DNA of 64,000 bases from Thalassovita sp. (GCA_017792425.1 CP051233.1:2660319-2724318); one strand, 5' to 3'. Positions 47,046 to 57,114 are shown, counted from the first letter of the stretch. A program made the numbers and translations. Notes: generated from the letters alone by a model not told the origin.

Positions 47046-48128
47046 TCAGCGGACCTTGAGCGTCGCCAAGCCGATCATCGCAAGGATCAGGGAAATGATC
47101 CAGAAACGGATCACGATCTGCGGTTCGGCCCAGCCCTTCTTTTCATAGTGATGGTGGATCGGGGCCATCAGGAACACACGTTTGCCCGTCCGCTTGAAAT
47201 ACAAGACCTGGATGATCACGCTTAGCGCCTCGACCACGAACAGCCCGCCGACGATCGCCAGAACGATTTCGTGCTTCGTAGCGACGGCGATCGCCCCCAG
47301 TGCGCCGCCAAGCGCCAGCGACCCGGTATCCCCCATGAACACCGCGGCAGGCGGTGCGTTGTACCACAGGAACCCCAACCCGCCGCCGATCAGCCCGGCG
47401 ACGAACACCAGGATTTCCCCGGTACCGGGGACATAGTGCACGTCCAGGTACTCGGTAAAGTCGACACGACCGACGGCATAAGCGATTACGCCCAGCGTGG
47501 CCGACGCGATCATCACCGGCATGATTGCCAGCCCATCCAACCCGTCTGTCAGGTTGACGGCGTTGGCGGCCCCGACGATCACGATCATCGCAAAGGGAAT
47601 GAAGATAAAGCTGAGGTTGATCAGTGTATCCTTGAACACAGGCAGCGCCAGTTTGTATTGCAGCGCGTCGGGGTGGTACATGGTCGCCCAGAACCCGGCG
47701 ATGCCCGCAATCAGGAACCCCAGCAGCAGACGCACCTTGCCCGGAACGCCCTTAGTGTTCTGTTTGGAGACCTTGGCATAGTCATCCAGGAAACCGATCA
47801 GCCCGAAAGCGATGGTCACGAACAGAACCAGCCAGACGAACGGATTGTCCATCCGCGCCCACAGCAGGGTCGAGGTCAGCAGCGCCCCGACAATCAGCAG
47901 CCCGCCCATGGTGGGGGTGCCCGCCTTGACGAAATGCCCTTCTGGCCCGTCGCTGCGGATCGGCTGGCCCTTGCCCTGCTTTTTACGCAGTACATTGATC
48001 AACGGCTGGCCGAAGATAAACCCGAACAGCAGCGCGGTCATGAATGCCCCGCCCGACCGGAACGTGATATAGCGAAACAGGTTGAAGAAATCGCCACCGT
48101 CCGACAGCGCGGTCAGCCAATAGAGCAT
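47046..48128 (-). CDS. mraY: Phospho-N-acetylmuramoyl-pentapeptide transferase MraY
   Basis: MraY makes lipid I by joining UDP-MurNAc-pentapeptide to undecaprenyl phosphate. The 360-residue protein has about ten membrane helices and the signatures [40 protein letters not shown] and the histidine-rich [15 protein letters not shown]. Length is standard. It lies 27 bp after murF. Confidence 0.98.
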   Translation of the reverse strand: MLYWLTALSDGGDFFNLFRYITFRSGGAFMTALLFGFIFGQPLINVLRKKQGKGQPIRSDGPEGHFVKAGTPTMGGLLIVGALLTSTLLWARMDNPFVWLVLFVTIAFGLIGFLDDYAKVSKQNTKGVPGKVRLLLGFLIAGIAGFWATMYHPDALQYKLALPVFKDTLINLSFIFIPFAMIVIVGAANAVNLTDGLDGLAIMPVMIASATLGVIAYAVGRVDFTEYLDVHYVPGTGEILVFVAGLIGGGLGFLWYNAPPAAVFMGDTGSLALGGALGAIAVATKHEIVLAIVGGLFVVEALSVIIQVLYFKRTGKRVFLMAPIHHHYEKKGWAEPQIVIRFWIISLILAMIGLATLKVR

Positions 48129-48155
48129 GTGATCAGTCCTTCCAGTACGGCCTTG

Positions 48156-49589
48156 TCAGTCGGGTTGCCGCGTCCCTTGACCCAGTTTCTTGATGGCGTC
48201 AACCACGAGGGACACCTTGCTGCCCTTTGACCCTTTCACCAACACGACATCGCCGGCATCAATCAGCTTATGGGCCCGTGCGGCCATCGTGCTGGCAGCC
48301 TCGGTCCAGTCGCCGCGCTTTTGTGCGGGCAGGCTGTTCCACAGCGCCCGCATCCGCGGGCCGACACAATGGATCACATCTATGGGCGCGATATGAGGCA
48401 GCGCCGCCAGGCCCTCGTGCAGCGCGATTTCTTCTGATCCCAGTTCCAGCATGTCGCCCAACACCGCCACGCGGCGGCCTTTTGCAACCCGGCCCAGCCC
48501 GTCTGTCGGACGCGCGGCGGCCAGAACCTCCAGCGCGGCAGCCATTGACGACGGGTTGGCGTTGAACGCGTCGTCGATCAGGTCCAGCGCCTGTTCCTCC
48601 ATCACCTTGTCCAGTTGCACCTTTTCGCGAAAACCACGCCCAGCCGGTGGTTCCCACCGCGCGATGTCGGCGGCGGCCACTGCCGTGTCCAACCGCAAGG
48701 CATGCGCCACCGCCATGACCCCCATCGCATTCACCGCAAAATGTCTGCCCGCCGCCATGACCTTGAACAGCACAGGCCTGCGCCACGCGCGGCCCTGCGC
48801 GATCGTCACGTCATCAACCAATTGGACCGAGGTCAGCCGATGGTGATTTGCGGGGCTTTCGCCAAAGGTGATCACGCGGGCAGCGTGCCGGTTGGCGGTA
48901 CTGGTCAAAACACCCGATGTAGACAAGTCACCGTTCACCACGGCCACACCGCGCGGTTCCAGCCCGTCAAAGATGCTGGCCTTTTCGCGGGCGATGCCTT
49001 CGATATTCTCGAAGGCTTCCAGGTGAGCAGCAGCAACGGTCGTGATCATCGCAACGTGCGGGCGCGTCAACCGGGCCAGCGGTGCGATTTCGCCGGGGTG
49101 GTTCATCCCGATCTCGATCACCGCAAATTGCGTATCCTTCGGCATCCGCGCCAAGGTCAGAGGCACGCCCCAGTGGTTGTTATAGCTGGCTTCCGCCGCG
49201 TGGGTGCGCCCCTGCCCTGACAACACGGTCCGCAGCATTTCCTTGGTCGAGGTCTTGCCGACCGATCCCGTGACAGCAACCACCTTGGCCTTGCTGCGCG
49301 CGCGGGCGGCGCGGCCCAAGTCCTCTAGCGCGGCCAGAACGTCGGGCACGATCAACATCGGCGCATCCGGGGCAACCCCTGCGGGCACCCGGCTAACCAG
49401 CGCCGCCGCCGCCCCCTTTTCCAGCGCCTGCGCCACGAAATCATGCCCGTCGCGCGCTGCGGTCAGCGCCACGAACAGGTCACCGGGCTGTAATGTCCGG
49501 GTGTCGATGGAAACGCCGTCCACCTTCCAGTCCGATGTTGCCGTACCACCAGTCGCAGCAGCGGCTTCGCTTGCAGTCCACAGGGTCAT
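48156..49589 (-). CDS. murF: UDP-N-acetylmuramoyl-tripeptide--D-alanyl-D-alanine ligase MurF
   Basis: MurF adds D-Ala-D-Ala to complete the stem peptide. The 477-residue protein starts MTLWTASEAAAATGG, and shows DGVSIDTRTLQPGDLFVAL, the ATP motif VVAVTGSVGKTSTKEML, EIGMNHPGEIAPLARL and the lower-domain DDAFNANPSSM. It overlaps murE by 4 bp. Confidence 0.97.
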   Translation of the reverse strand: MTLWTASEAAAATGGTATSDWKVDGVSIDTRTLQPGDLFVALTAARDGHDFVAQALEKGAAAALVSRVPAGVAPDAPMLIVPDVLAALEDLGRAARARSKAKVVAVTGSVGKTSTKEMLRTVLSGQGRTHAAEASYNNHWGVPLTLARMPKDTQFAVIEIGMNHPGEIAPLARLTRPHVAMITTVAAAHLEAFENIEGIAREKASIFDGLEPRGVAVVNGDLSTSGVLTSTANRHAARVITFGESPANHHRLTSVQLVDDVTIAQGRAWRRPVLFKVMAAGRHFAVNAMGVMAVAHALRLDTAVAAADIARWEPPAGRGFREKVQLDKVMEEQALDLIDDAFNANPSSMAAALEVLAAARPTDGLGRVAKGRRVAVLGDMLELGSEEIALHEGLAALPHIAPIDVIHCVGPRMRALWNSLPAQKRGDWTEAASTMAARAHKLIDAGDVVLVKGSKGSKVSLVVDAIKKLGQGTRQPD

Positions 49590-51073
49590 GCCAGCCCCCC
49601 ATCCAGCGCCATCACAGCGACACTAGCCTGTTCCGCATCGTCGAAAGGCAGCACATCGCTGCCGACGATCTGTCCGGTTTCATGCCCTTTGCCCGCGATC
49701 AACAGCGCATCGCCCGGCCCCAGGGCATCAACTCCGCGCAGGATCGCCTCGGCCCTGTCGCCCACATCTGTGGCGTCGGGACACCCCAGCAGAACCGCCT
49801 GACGGATCGAGGCCGGGTCTTCTGAACGCGGGTTGTCATCCGTCACTATCACCAGGTCGGCGTTTTCCGCCGCGGCCTGCCCCATCAGCGGACGCTTGGT
49901 GCGGTCCCTGTCACCACCCGCGCCGATGATCGCGATCAATCGCCCCATCACATGCGGGCGCAATGCCTTCAACGCGGTGGCCACCGCATCCGGGGTGTGC
50001 GCGTAATCCACGAAAACCGAGGCCCCGTTGGACCGGCTTGCCACCAGTTGCATCCGGCCGCGCACAGTGGACAGGTATGGCAGGGTTTCGAACACGCGAT
50101 CCGGTTCTTCGCCTGACGCAATCACCAGCCCTGCCGCCAGCAAAACGTTTTCGGCCTGGAATCCACCGATCAGCGGCAGGGTCACCATATAGGTCTTTTC
50201 ATCGAAGCTGAATCGCAGTTGTTGCCCGGTCGGTTCGAACCGCTGCCCCAGCAGGTGCAACCGGCACCGGTTTGAACGCCCGACGCCGATCACCTCCTGC
50301 CCGCGCATTTTGGCGATGCGCGCCACATCCGCCCCCCGCGGATCGTCCAGGTTGATCACCGCCGTGCCGTCCTCTGACAGCACACGGTCGAACAGGCCGG
50401 CCTTGGCGGCAAAATAGTCGTCAAAGGTTTCGTGATAGTCCAGGTGATCTTGGGTGAAATTCGTGAACCCCGCCGCGCGCAGGTGAACCCCGTCCAGCCG
50501 CCGCTGCGCCAGCCCGTGGCTGGAGGCTTCCATCGCGGCGTGGGTCACCCCGGCATGGGCACATTCCGCCAGCAGTCGGTGTAATGTGATCGGTTCCGGT
50601 GTGGTGTGTTTCAGCGGGGCCTGATAGGCGCCCTCTACCCCGGTAGTTCCCAGATTAACCGCATCATGCCCCAGTTCAGCCCAGATCTGGCGTGCGAAGG
50701 TCGAAACAGAGGTTTTCCCGTTAGTCCCCGTCACCGCCACCATCACCGGCGGCTGCGCCCCGAACCACAGCGCGGCGGTATAGGCCAGGGTCTGCCGGGC
50801 GTCCTCGGCCACGATCAGGGCGGCATCGGAATCGGCCAGAACATCATGGGCGATCCGGGCGCCGTCGGCATCGGTCAGGATCGCCGCAGCCCCCATACGC
50901 AAAGCATATTGGATGAATTCGCCACCATGTACCTTGGTTCCGGGCAAGGCGGCAAACAGGAACCCGTCCTTTACCTCACGGCTGTCGACGGCCAGCCCGC
51001 TAACCCTCGCGTCGCGCCCCGCCTGGGCGGTCAGCCCCAGTTCCGAAAGAGATTTGACCTGCCCTGACATCAA
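49586..51073 (-). CDS. murE: UDP-N-acetylmuramoyl-tripeptide synthetase MurE
   Basis: MurE adds the third residue of the stem peptide. The 495-residue protein shows the ATP motif VTGTNGKTSVSTFARQIW, TFDDYFAAKAGLF and, near the C-terminus, DDNPRSEDP. The DNPR motif marks enzymes using meso-diaminopimelate rather than lysine, so the wall is DAP-type. It overlaps murF by 4 bp and is 15 bp after ftsI. Confidence 0.97.
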   Translation of the reverse strand: MMSGQVKSLSELGLTAQAGRDARVSGLAVDSREVKDGFLFAALPGTKVHGGEFIQYALRMGAAAILTDADGARIAHDVLADSDAALIVAEDARQTLAYTAALWFGAQPPVMVAVTGTNGKTSVSTFARQIWAELGHDAVNLGTTGVEGAYQAPLKHTTPEPITLHRLLAECAHAGVTHAAMEASSHGLAQRRLDGVHLRAAGFTNFTQDHLDYHETFDDYFAAKAGLFDRVLSEDGTAVINLDDPRGADVARIAKMRGQEVIGVGRSNRCRLHLLGQRFEPTGQQLRFSFDEKTYMVTLPLIGGFQAENVLLAAGLVIASGEEPDRVFETLPYLSTVRGRMQLVASRSNGASVFVDYAHTPDAVATALKALRPHVMGRLIAIIGAGGDRDRTKRPLMGQAAAENADLVIVTDDNPRSEDPASIRQAVLLGCPDATDVGDRAEAILRGVDALGPGDALLIAGKGHETGQIVGSDVLPFDDAEQASVAVMALDGGLA

Positions 51074-51088
51074 TGCGCCTTTCCCGGC

Positions 51089-52873
51089 TTAGTTCGATGT
51101 CAGCGTTATACCAGCCGCCGCCCCGGGTTCAATCGCGGGCCGCAACCCCAGCAGGGGCGCTACGCGGCGGATCATCTCGGCCGCGACGGGCACGGCTGTC
51201 CACCCGGCGGTGCGGCGCGGTTCGGACCCGGAGGTTTCCACCGGTTCGTCCAGCGTGACCACCAGAACGTATTTCGGATCATTGGCCGGGAACATCGCGG
51301 CGAATGTCGCTATCACCTTGTCGTCATAATAACCGCCGCCGGTTTCCCGGGGCTTATCCGCCGTCCCGGTCTTGCCCGCAACATCATAGCCGTCGACCTC
51401 GCCAAAGCTGGCGGTGCCTTCGGTCACGACCTTGCGCAGCATCACGCGGGACGCGCGGGCCACCGGTTCAGAGATCACGCGCTCTCCGCGCTGGGGGCCG
51501 GGCTGGCGCAGGATCGTGGGGCGGACGGAATAACCGCCATTTGCAATCGCCGCATAGGCCGTGGCCAGGTGCAGGGGTGTGGCGGACAGGCCGTGGCCAT
51601 AGGAAATGGTCATGGCCGAAAGCTCTGACCAGTTCGGGGGCAACAGCGGCTTGCCGCCGCTCGCCTCGGTCATCTCCAGTGCGGTAGCTTCGAAAAATCC
51701 CAGCGATTTCAGGAATTCCTGCTGGCGGGCCTCTCCGATCATCTGGGCGATGCGGGCCGTTCCGATGTTCGAGGATTTCACGATCACCTGCTCCACAGTC
51801 AGCTTTGGTCCATAGTTGTGGAAGTCGCGAATACGGTGCTTGCCCCATTGCAGCGGGCCACGGGTGTCGATCTCTGTTTCGGGGCGGACCAGCGCCAGGT
51901 CCATCGCCTGCGCGACGGCCAGGATCTTGAAGGTAGAGCCAAGCTCATACACCCCCTGCACCGCACGGTTGAACAACGGGCTGTCCGAAGGCTGGCCTTC
52001 GACCGGCGGGCGCGGGCGGTCGTTCGGATCGAAGTCCGGTAGCGACACCAGCGAAATCACCTCGCCCGTGTGTACATCCATCAGGACAGAGGCCGCGCCT
52101 TTGGCATTCATCAACCGCATCCCACCCAGCAGAACCTGCTCGGTCGCGTCCTGCACAGTCAGGTCCAGAGACAGTTGCAGTGGCTTGTCAGCCCGCGCCG
52201 GATCACGCAGTTGTTCATCAAAGGTGCGTTCCACCCCGGCGACACCGATGACCTCTGCGGCGTTCACATCTTCTTGGCCGAAACTGGAACCACCCAACAC
52301 GTGCGCTGCCAGTTTCCCGTTCGGATACAGGCGCATTTCGCGCGGGCCGAACAACAGACCCGGTTCGCCGATATCGTGTACCGCCTGCTTCTGCTCGGGC
52401 GACAATTTCTTGCGCAACCACAGGAATTTGCGTTTTCCAGTGAAATCCCGCAGCAGGCGTTCTTCGTCCAGTTCCGGGAACAAGAGCGCCAGTTCATGCG
52501 CCGCGCGGGCCGGGTCGATCATGATCGGCGGCTTGGCGTACAACGAATAGGTTTCGATATTCGTGGCCAGTATCCGGCCCTGGCGGTCTACGATGTCCGC
52601 GCGTTGCGCCCGGATGGACGCCCCCGCCACGGCAGCGCGCGGTTCCGTCGGTTCGGTGGCGGCCAGCAACCCCATGCGCACGCCGACCATGACATAGGCG
52701 CAGAAAAAGGCGGCGGCCAGCATCAACAGGCGGCTTTCAGCGCGCAAGCGGGCGCGGTCTCGCATTTCCTCATGCCGGATGCGGATGTTTTCACGTTCGA
52801 TCGCATCGGGGTTTTCCCCGCGGACACGTGCGTCAAGGATGCGGGCCAGCGGGCGAAGAGGCGTCCGTATCAT
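51089..52873 (-). CDS. ftsI: Penicillin-binding protein 3 / FtsI transpeptidase
   Basis: FtsI is the septal transpeptidase and FtsW partner. The 594-residue bitopic protein has a cytoplasmic tail rich in Arg and Glu, one membrane helix at about 48-68, a pedestal domain (DIVDRQGRILATNIETYSLY) and the transpeptidase motifs SxxK (Ser313-Lys316 in GSTFK), SSN in VKSSNIGTARI, and KTG in VAGKTGTADKP. Its start overlaps ftsL by 4 bp. Confidence 0.97.
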   Translation of the reverse strand: MIRTPLRPLARILDARVRGENPDAIERENIRIRHEEMRDRARLRAESRLLMLAAAFFCAYVMVGVRMGLLAATEPTEPRAAVAGASIRAQRADIVDRQGRILATNIETYSLYAKPPIMIDPARAAHELALLFPELDEERLLRDFTGKRKFLWLRKKLSPEQKQAVHDIGEPGLLFGPREMRLYPNGKLAAHVLGGSSFGQEDVNAAEVIGVAGVERTFDEQLRDPARADKPLQLSLDLTVQDATEQVLLGGMRLMNAKGAASVLMDVHTGEVISLVSLPDFDPNDRPRPPVEGQPSDSPLFNRAVQGVYELGSTFKILAVAQAMDLALVRPETEIDTRGPLQWGKHRIRDFHNYGPKLTVEQVIVKSSNIGTARIAQMIGEARQQEFLKSLGFFEATALEMTEASGGKPLLPPNWSELSAMTISYGHGLSATPLHLATAYAAIANGGYSVRPTILRQPGPQRGERVISEPVARASRVMLRKVVTEGTASFGEVDGYDVAGKTGTADKPRETGGGYYDDKVIATFAAMFPANDPKYVLVVTLDEPVETSGSEPRRTAGWTAVPVAAEMIRRVAPLLGLRPAIEPGAAAGITLTSN

Positions 52874-53217
52874 TCGCCCCCCCGAACCGAAGAAACCTCG
52901 ATAGAGTCCGCCAGGTTCGGCAGTTCCTCGGGGATTGGATAGGAAACCTGGTCAGCCCGTCCAAACTGCTCTGGTGCAAAGGACATCAGCCCCAGCCGGT
53001 CATAGTTGATCCCGGCCAGTTCCCGCAGCCGTTCGGGGCGGTTCAGATAGGCCCATTCAGCCCGAAGCATACCCAATCTCGCACGGGCATCGGCAATCTG
53101 AACCTGCAGATTTTCAGCCCGATCCAACGCGGCTTGGGTCCGGTAGTTTTCCCGGTAGGCCCAGAACGCCAGCCCGATCACGGCCACCGCTGTAAGGACA
53201 TAAAGCACGCTGCGCAT
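52870..53217 (-). CDS. ftsL: Cell division protein FtsL
   Basis: A 115-residue bitopic protein: short N-terminus, one helix ([20 protein letters not shown]), then a coiled-coil-like stretch ENLQVQIADARARLGMLRAE and the conserved end of FtsL (AYLNRPERLRELAGINYDRL). FtsL joins FtsQ and FtsB in the divisome. Its start overlaps the rsmH stop as TAATG. Confidence 0.93.
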   Translation of the reverse strand: MRSVLYVLTAVAVIGLAFWAYRENYRTQAALDRAENLQVQIADARARLGMLRAEWAYLNRPERLRELAGINYDRLGLMSFAPEQFGRADQVSYPIPEELPNLADSIEVSSVRGGE

Positions 53218-54197
53218 TACCTTTTCCCCTTGCTCAGCATCGGCATTCCCAATTGCTTGCGATCCGTGACACCTGCCGGGGCGCCGGTTCGGATTGCCAC
53301 CCGCAGCTTTGCGCTGCGCGCGCGTGGGTTTTCCGCCAGTTCCAGATCATCCGGCCCGACGGCCTTGCGCGTGACCAGTTCGAATTGAGCCGGCGTTTCA
53401 TGCGCTTCGGGGGCATAGCGGTTGCCGCCCGACTTGCCCGCCCGGCTTTGAAAGAACCGCTTGACCATCCGGTCCTCGATGGAATGGAACGTCACGACCG
53501 CTAGTTTTCCGCCCGGTTTCAACGCGCGCTCTGCCGCTTCCAGCCCGCCGACCAGTTCGCCGTACTCGTCATTCACCGCGATCCGCAACGCCTGAAAGGA
53601 CCGTGTTGCCGGATGCGATTGGCCGGGTTTCTGCCGCGGCATCAGGCGTTCGATCAACCCGGCCAGTTGCAGCGTGGTGGTGAAGGGCTGCACCTCGCGG
53701 TCCTTGACGATGGCACGGGCGATCTTGCGGCTGGCGCGTTCTTCGCCGTAGTTGAACAGGATGTCCGCCAGGTCTGATTCCGAGGCAGTGTTGACGATGT
53801 CCGCAGCAGACGGTCCGGCTTGACTCATGCGCATGTCCAGCGGCCCGTCCTTCATGAAGGAAAAGCCGCGCTCTGCCATGTCCAGTTGCATGGAACTGAC
53901 GCCCAGGTCCAGCACGACCCCATCCAGGCCCGAGGCATATTCATCCAGTTTTGAAAAAACGCCCTGCACCATTTCCAGCCGGTCGCCGTATTCGCCCGCC
54001 CAAGGCTTGGCCATTTCGAATGCCAGCGGATCACGGTCCACACCGATCACCTTGTCCGCACCGGCGGCCAGCAACCCACGCGTATACCCGCCCGCCCCAA
54101 AGGTGCCGTCCAGCCATACCCCAGAGACAGGCGCGACCGCTTTCAGAAGCGGTCGCAGAAGAACGGGAATGTGGGGGGCGTTGTCCGGGTCGGACAT
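53217..54197 (-). CDS. rsmH: 16S rRNA (cytosine1402-N4)-methyltransferase RsmH
   Basis: RsmH (MraW) methylates N4 of C1402 in 16S rRNA with S-adenosylmethionine. The 326-residue protein shows [13 protein letters not shown], the SAM motif [28 protein letters not shown] and the C-terminal [13 protein letters not shown]. Its ribosome site GAGGAGGA (54204-54211) lies inside the mraZ 3' end, 6 bases before the ATG, and is complementary to the loops of the sRNA array. Confidence 0.97.
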   Translation of the reverse strand: MSDPDNAPHIPVLLRPLLKAVAPVSGVWLDGTFGAGGYTRGLLAAGADKVIGVDRDPLAFEMAKPWAGEYGDRLEMVQGVFSKLDEYASGLDGVVLDLGVSSMQLDMAERGFSFMKDGPLDMRMSQAGPSAADIVNTASESDLADILFNYGEERASRKIARAIVKDREVQPFTTTLQLAGLIERLMPRQKPGQSHPATRSFQALRIAVNDEYGELVGGLEAAERALKPGGKLAVVTFHSIEDRMVKRFFQSRAGKSGGNRYAPEAHETPAQFELVTRKAVGPDDLELAENPRARSAKLRVAIRTGAPAGVTDRKQLGMPMLSKGKR

Positions 54198-54199
54198 GG

Positions 54200-54703
54200 T
54201 CAGTCCTCCTCGGTGTCTTCCAGCAACGACAGGGGATCAGCGTCGGGGCCCATCTCTTCCAGCCAGTCCTCGGTGATCCGGGCGTTTTCGGCATCAAAGG
54301 TTTCGGGTTTCCAGATTTCAAAGGTTTCGCCCATCCCGGCGAAATACGCATTTGCATCCAGTCCGATCTTGTCACGCAGGGGCTGCGGCAAAACGAACCG
54401 CCCATCGTTGTCCAATTCGGTCGAGCGCGACAGGTTCAGGATCATGCGCTCCATGATCTTGCGTTTCCTGGACCCACGTGGCAGCGCGCGGATTTCCTCG
54501 GCCAGGGCGCGGAAGCCGGCATAAGTATAGACGATCAGCTGTTTCTGGGACGTGTGGCCATAGACAATGACCATGCGCGGACGGCCCGACGCCGCAGCCT
54601 GAGGATCACCCTCTGTCAGTTCATGACGAAAATCGGCAGGGATCGACACGCGTCCCTTTCCGTCCACCTTGAAGGTGTGTTCGCCTATGAACATGCCGGC
54701 CAA
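54200..54703 (-). CDS. mraZ: Transcriptional regulator MraZ
   Basis: MraZ is an AbrB-fold DNA-binding protein that controls its own dcw operon. The 167-residue protein shows [20 protein letters not shown] and, after the duplicated half, [20 protein letters not shown]. An acidic tail (LLEDTEED) ends it. It is the first gene of the proximal dcw half. I did not find a clear set of TGGG repeats upstream, the motif known for MraZ binding in E. coli. Confidence 0.96.
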   Translation of the reverse strand: MAGMFIGEHTFKVDGKGRVSIPADFRHELTEGDPQAAASGRPRMVIVYGHTSQKQLIVYTYAGFRALAEEIRALPRGSRKRKIMERMILNLSRSTELDNDGRFVLPQPLRDKIGLDANAYFAGMGETFEIWKPETFDAENARITEDWLEEMGPDADPLSLLEDTEED

Positions 54704-55043
54704 CGCGGCGCTCCTTCTACCCGTCCCGTTCCCCAGGCCCTTTACGGAAAACGGCGGATTGAGCTGCTGCCACTGCCCAATCCGCCGCCCTCGTCCCGCC
54801 TAGCGGGGTATGTCCAGCTGCGCGCGCCACCTGGGGGGATGTCTGCTCGCCCGCGCGCCGGATCTCTTGGTTCGATGAAAGCGGAGCCTGTATGAAACCT
54901 GACTGCTTGTTTTGGTTCGGGATCTTGATGTCCCTGTTCCCGTTCTCATCGGATAAACCAGTTCTCTCATGGTACTTCATGGAAATCAACAGGAATTCTT
55001 GGGTGAATCACTGTAAACCAGCCGGAACCCAGACATTTCAAAA

Positions 55044-55155
55044 GGGATTTCTGAGGAAATAATTGGAGCAAAAAGGTCACAAATTGCAGATCATGCAGAT
55101 CCAGCCACAATATGTAGTATGGATACCTAAGCGGAATTATTTCCCACGATATCCC
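55044..55155. repeat. 21-bp inverted repeat flanking a 70-bp core
   Basis: The arm 55044-55064 and the arm 55135-55155 are complementary in 17 of 21 positions, including a perfect GGAAATAATT / AATTATTTCC end of 10 bp. The core carries a short direct repeat GCAGATC-AT-GCAGATC. It could be a cruciform-forming regulatory segment or a MITE-like remnant; no target-site duplication was identified. Confidence 0.5.
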
Positions 55156-55337
55156 AAAGAAAGTTCGATATTTAGATGAAAGCGGCATGAAACCGGCCCT
55201 GCCTCCTTCGAACAGGGGGCGATATGGGCCGCTTTATTGGCATGATACCGGTTTTGGTGATTCGGTTTTGGCGTGAACGTCGCGGGCAGTTCCATGAATT
55301 CCCAGCTATCCCGCACTTTCCCATCAGGTGCGGGCAA

Positions 55338-55359
55338 GAGGGCGGGACCACCCGCCCTC
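55338..55359 (-). terminator. Hairpin after mrp
   Basis: GAGGGCGGG (55338-55346) and CCCGCCCTC (55351-55359) pair perfectly over a 4-base loop, 7 bp after the mrp stop. The minus strand then reads TTGCC, so the T-run is short. Confidence 0.7.
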
Positions 55360-55366
55360 CGGTCGA

Positions 55367-56437
55367 TCAGGCGACGCCGCTGTTGATCAGGGTGTCTGCC
55401 AGACGGGCATAGGCGTCGGCCATCGGGTTTTCCCCAGCAGCCACGGGCGTACCGGCGTCACCGGCCAGTCGCGTGTCCAGATCGATCGGCAATTCCGCCA
55501 ACAGCGGAACCCCCAGCTTGCTGGCCTCTGCCGCGACACCGCCGTGCCCAAAAATATGCGCCTCGTGCCCGCAGTTCGGGCAGTGGTAGGCCGACATGTT
55601 CTCGATCAATCCCAGCACTGGGGTCTTCAGCGTCTTGAACATGTCGATCGCCTTGCGGGCATCCAGCAGCGCAACATCCTGCGGCGTGGATACGATGATC
55701 GCGCCCGTCAGTTCGGTTTTCTGGCACAGGGTCAGTTGCACGTCCCCCGTGCCCGGCGGCAGATCAACGATCATCACGTCCAGATCGCCCCAGGCCACCT
55801 GCCCCAGCATCTGTTGCAGCGCCCCCATCAGCATTGGGCCGCGCCAGATCACCGCCTTGTCCGGGTCCATCATCGCGCCGATTGACATCAGCGTCACCCC
55901 ATGCGCGTGCAGCGGAAGGATCGTCTTGCCGTCCGGGCTGGCGGGGCGCTTTGTCGTGCCCATCATCCGTTGCTGCGACGGGCCATAGATGTCTGCATCC
56001 AGCAACCCGACCTTCAACCCCTTGCGCGCCAGCGCCACCGCCAGGTTCGAGGACACGGTGGATTTACCCACCCCGCCCTTGCCAGAACCGACGACGATGA
56101 TCTTTTTCACCCCGGCGGGCTTGGTCGGTCCGGCCTGCGGGGTAGGATGTCCGCCGATCTTCAGGCTGGGGGCCGGTTTCTGCTGCGCCGGTCCGTGCGC
56201 GGTGACCGCGATGGATACCTTCGCGACACCAGGCAGCGCGCGCAAGGCCGCCTCGGCCGCCTTTTCGATCGGCGTCATCCGGCGCGCGATTTCTGGCGAC
56301 GGGGCTTCGATCACGAAACGCACCGCATCGCCGTCCACCATCAGCGCACGCACCATATCGCGCGACACCAATGTGCCACCATCGGGCAACTCGATCCGGG
56401 AAAGGGCCTGTTCCACCTGCTCGCGGGTGACTGCCAT
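55367..56437 (-). CDS. Iron-sulfur cluster carrier protein Mrp/ApbC
   Basis: A P-loop NTPase that carries and transfers [4Fe-4S] clusters. The 356-residue protein starts [20 protein letters not shown] with a DUF59/MIP18-like N-domain, followed by a deviant Walker A GKGGVGKS (119-126), [29 protein letters not shown] and the cluster-bridging pair Cys286/Cys289 in YHCPNCGH. I chose this ATG because AGGAGG lies 7 bases upstream; 44 further in-frame codons do not match the family. Confidence 0.95.
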   Translation of the reverse strand: MAVTREQVEQALSRIELPDGGTLVSRDMVRALMVDGDAVRFVIEAPSPEIARRMTPIEKAAEAALRALPGVAKVSIAVTAHGPAQQKPAPSLKIGGHPTPQAGPTKPAGVKKIIVVGSGKGGVGKSTVSSNLAVALARKGLKVGLLDADIYGPSQQRMMGTTKRPASPDGKTILPLHAHGVTLMSIGAMMDPDKAVIWRGPMLMGALQQMLGQVAWGDLDVMIVDLPPGTGDVQLTLCQKTELTGAIIVSTPQDVALLDARKAIDMFKTLKTPVLGLIENMSAYHCPNCGHEAHIFGHGGVAAEASKLGVPLLAELPIDLDTRLAGDAGTPVAAGENPMADAYARLADTLINSGVA

Positions 56438-56611
56438 CTGTACCTCCTGATATCTGGTCGCGCCAATAGGTGATGCTTTTCCCGCCAGAGGCAACCCCCG
56501 CACCCCGCGCCCGGCTGCCGCATACCCAGTTTCCGCAAGTTGTTTGCAAGGCTTACGATAGGTCAACAATACTTATGCACTTCCCGCATAGCTGCATTGC
56601 AGCATCAGGTA

Positions 56612-56639
56612 TTGTGCAAGTGCAGCAATCGCCTATCTT
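56612..56639 (+). promoter_or_regulatory. Candidate promoter of the DUF1127-sRNA unit
   Basis: TTGTGC (56612-56617) and TATCTT (56634-56639) are 16 bases apart, 55 bp before the DUF1127 start. The hexamers are weak; homologous units in Rhodobacter are driven by RpoH-type sigma factors, whose consensus I cannot confirm here. A 13-bp palindrome GCTGCATTGCAGC lies just upstream at 56591-56603. Confidence 0.3.
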
Positions 56640-56693
56640 AATCCCAACACCGCAGACAAAACTGCTGACCGCGAACAAACGAAAGACAGACAT

Positions 56694-56912
56694 ATGGCAT
56701 ACGCATCGGACATCCGCACCGCAAACGGTGGCTTCGCTGATCGCTTCGCCGCCCTGATCAAGGACTTGGGCGCGCGTTACGCTCGTCACAAGACCTACCG
56801 CAAGACCCTGAACGAACTGGCGTCGCTCAGCAACCGGGAATTGCGCGATCTGGGCCTGTGCCGTTCGCAACTGCGTTCTGTCGCCTACGAGCACGTCTAC
56901 GACGCGCACTGA
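56694..56912 (+). CDS. DUF1127 small protein leading the sRNA array
   Basis: A 72-residue basic protein, MAYASDIRTANGGFADRFAA followed by the DUF1127 core TYRKTLNELASLSNRELRDL and GLCRSQLRSVAYEHVY. It is a homologue in context and type of RSP_6037 (CcaF1) of Rhodobacter sphaeroides, a small RNA-binding protein co-transcribed with CcsR sRNAs and implicated in their processing. The first sRNA hairpin begins 12 bp after the stop, so the mRNA and the array should be one transcript. No good ribosome site is visible (AAAGACAG). Confidence 0.9.
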   Translation: MAYASDIRTANGGFADRFAALIKDLGARYARHKTYRKTLNELASLSNRELRDLGLCRSQLRSVAYEHVYDAH

Positions 56913-56923
56913 CATATAGCTTT

Positions 56924-56956
56924 CGGGAACCCCTCTCCTCCTCCCTGGGGTTTCTG
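56924..56956 (+). ncRNA. CcsR/cuckoo-type sRNA hairpin 1
   Basis: Stem CGGGAACCCC / GGGGTTTCTGG with two wobble pairs; the CCTCCTCCC loop motif is at 56937-56945. It is the first of eight tandem hairpins and has the least perfect stem together with number 7. It begins 12 bp after the DUF1127 stop codon. Confidence 0.8.
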
Positions 56957-56961
56957 GAAAA

Positions 56962-56997
56962 GCGACGGCTTCTCCTCCTCCTCCCTGATGCCGTCGC
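56962..56997 (+). ncRNA. CcsR/cuckoo-type sRNA hairpin 2
   Basis: Perfect 8-bp stem GCGACGGC / GCCGTCGC around a 20-base loop. The loop is extended to CCTCCTCCTCCC (56974-56985), one CCT longer than the standard motif. Confidence 0.85.
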
Positions 56998-57027
56998 ACC
57001 AATTCGGGCCAGAAGGTCCACACAGAT

Positions 57028-57058
57028 ACGGAACCCTCCTCCTCCCTTTGGGTTCCGT
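57028..57058 (+). ncRNA. CcsR/cuckoo-type sRNA hairpin 3
   Basis: Perfect 9-bp stem ACGGAACCC / GGGTTCCGT; CCTCCTCCC at 57038-57046. The spacer before it, about 30 bases, is the longest in the array. Confidence 0.85.
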
Positions 57059-57065
57059 TGAAAGA

Positions 57066-57102
57066 GCGGCGGTCCTCTCTCCTCCTCCCTGAGGGCCGCC
57101 GC
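57066..57102 (+). ncRNA. CcsR/cuckoo-type sRNA hairpin 4
   Basis: A 12-bp stem GCGGCGGTCCTC / GAGGGCCGCCGC with one G-U pair; CCTCCTCCC at 57081-57089. Flanking TTGAAAG and CTTCAA can lengthen the stem past a small bulge. Confidence 0.87.
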
Positions 57103-57114
57103 GCTTCAAAGAAT

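Larger units (their letters stand above)
54704..55366. other. Long intergenic region before mraZ
   Basis: No gene is supported in this 663-bp stretch; the short open frames lack family features. It must hold the promoter of the dcw operon (minus strand) and carries a lower-GC core about 54880-55160. Within it lies a 112-bp segment (55044-55155) bounded by a 21-bp inverted repeat. A GAATC (CcrM-type GANTC) site lies near 55014. The mrp terminator is at its right end. Confidence 0.6.

Noticed and set aside
54717..55337. Several short open frames upstream of mraZ considered as small genes.
   Set aside because: None has a ribosome site, family motif or consistent codon use; the region reads as regulatory.
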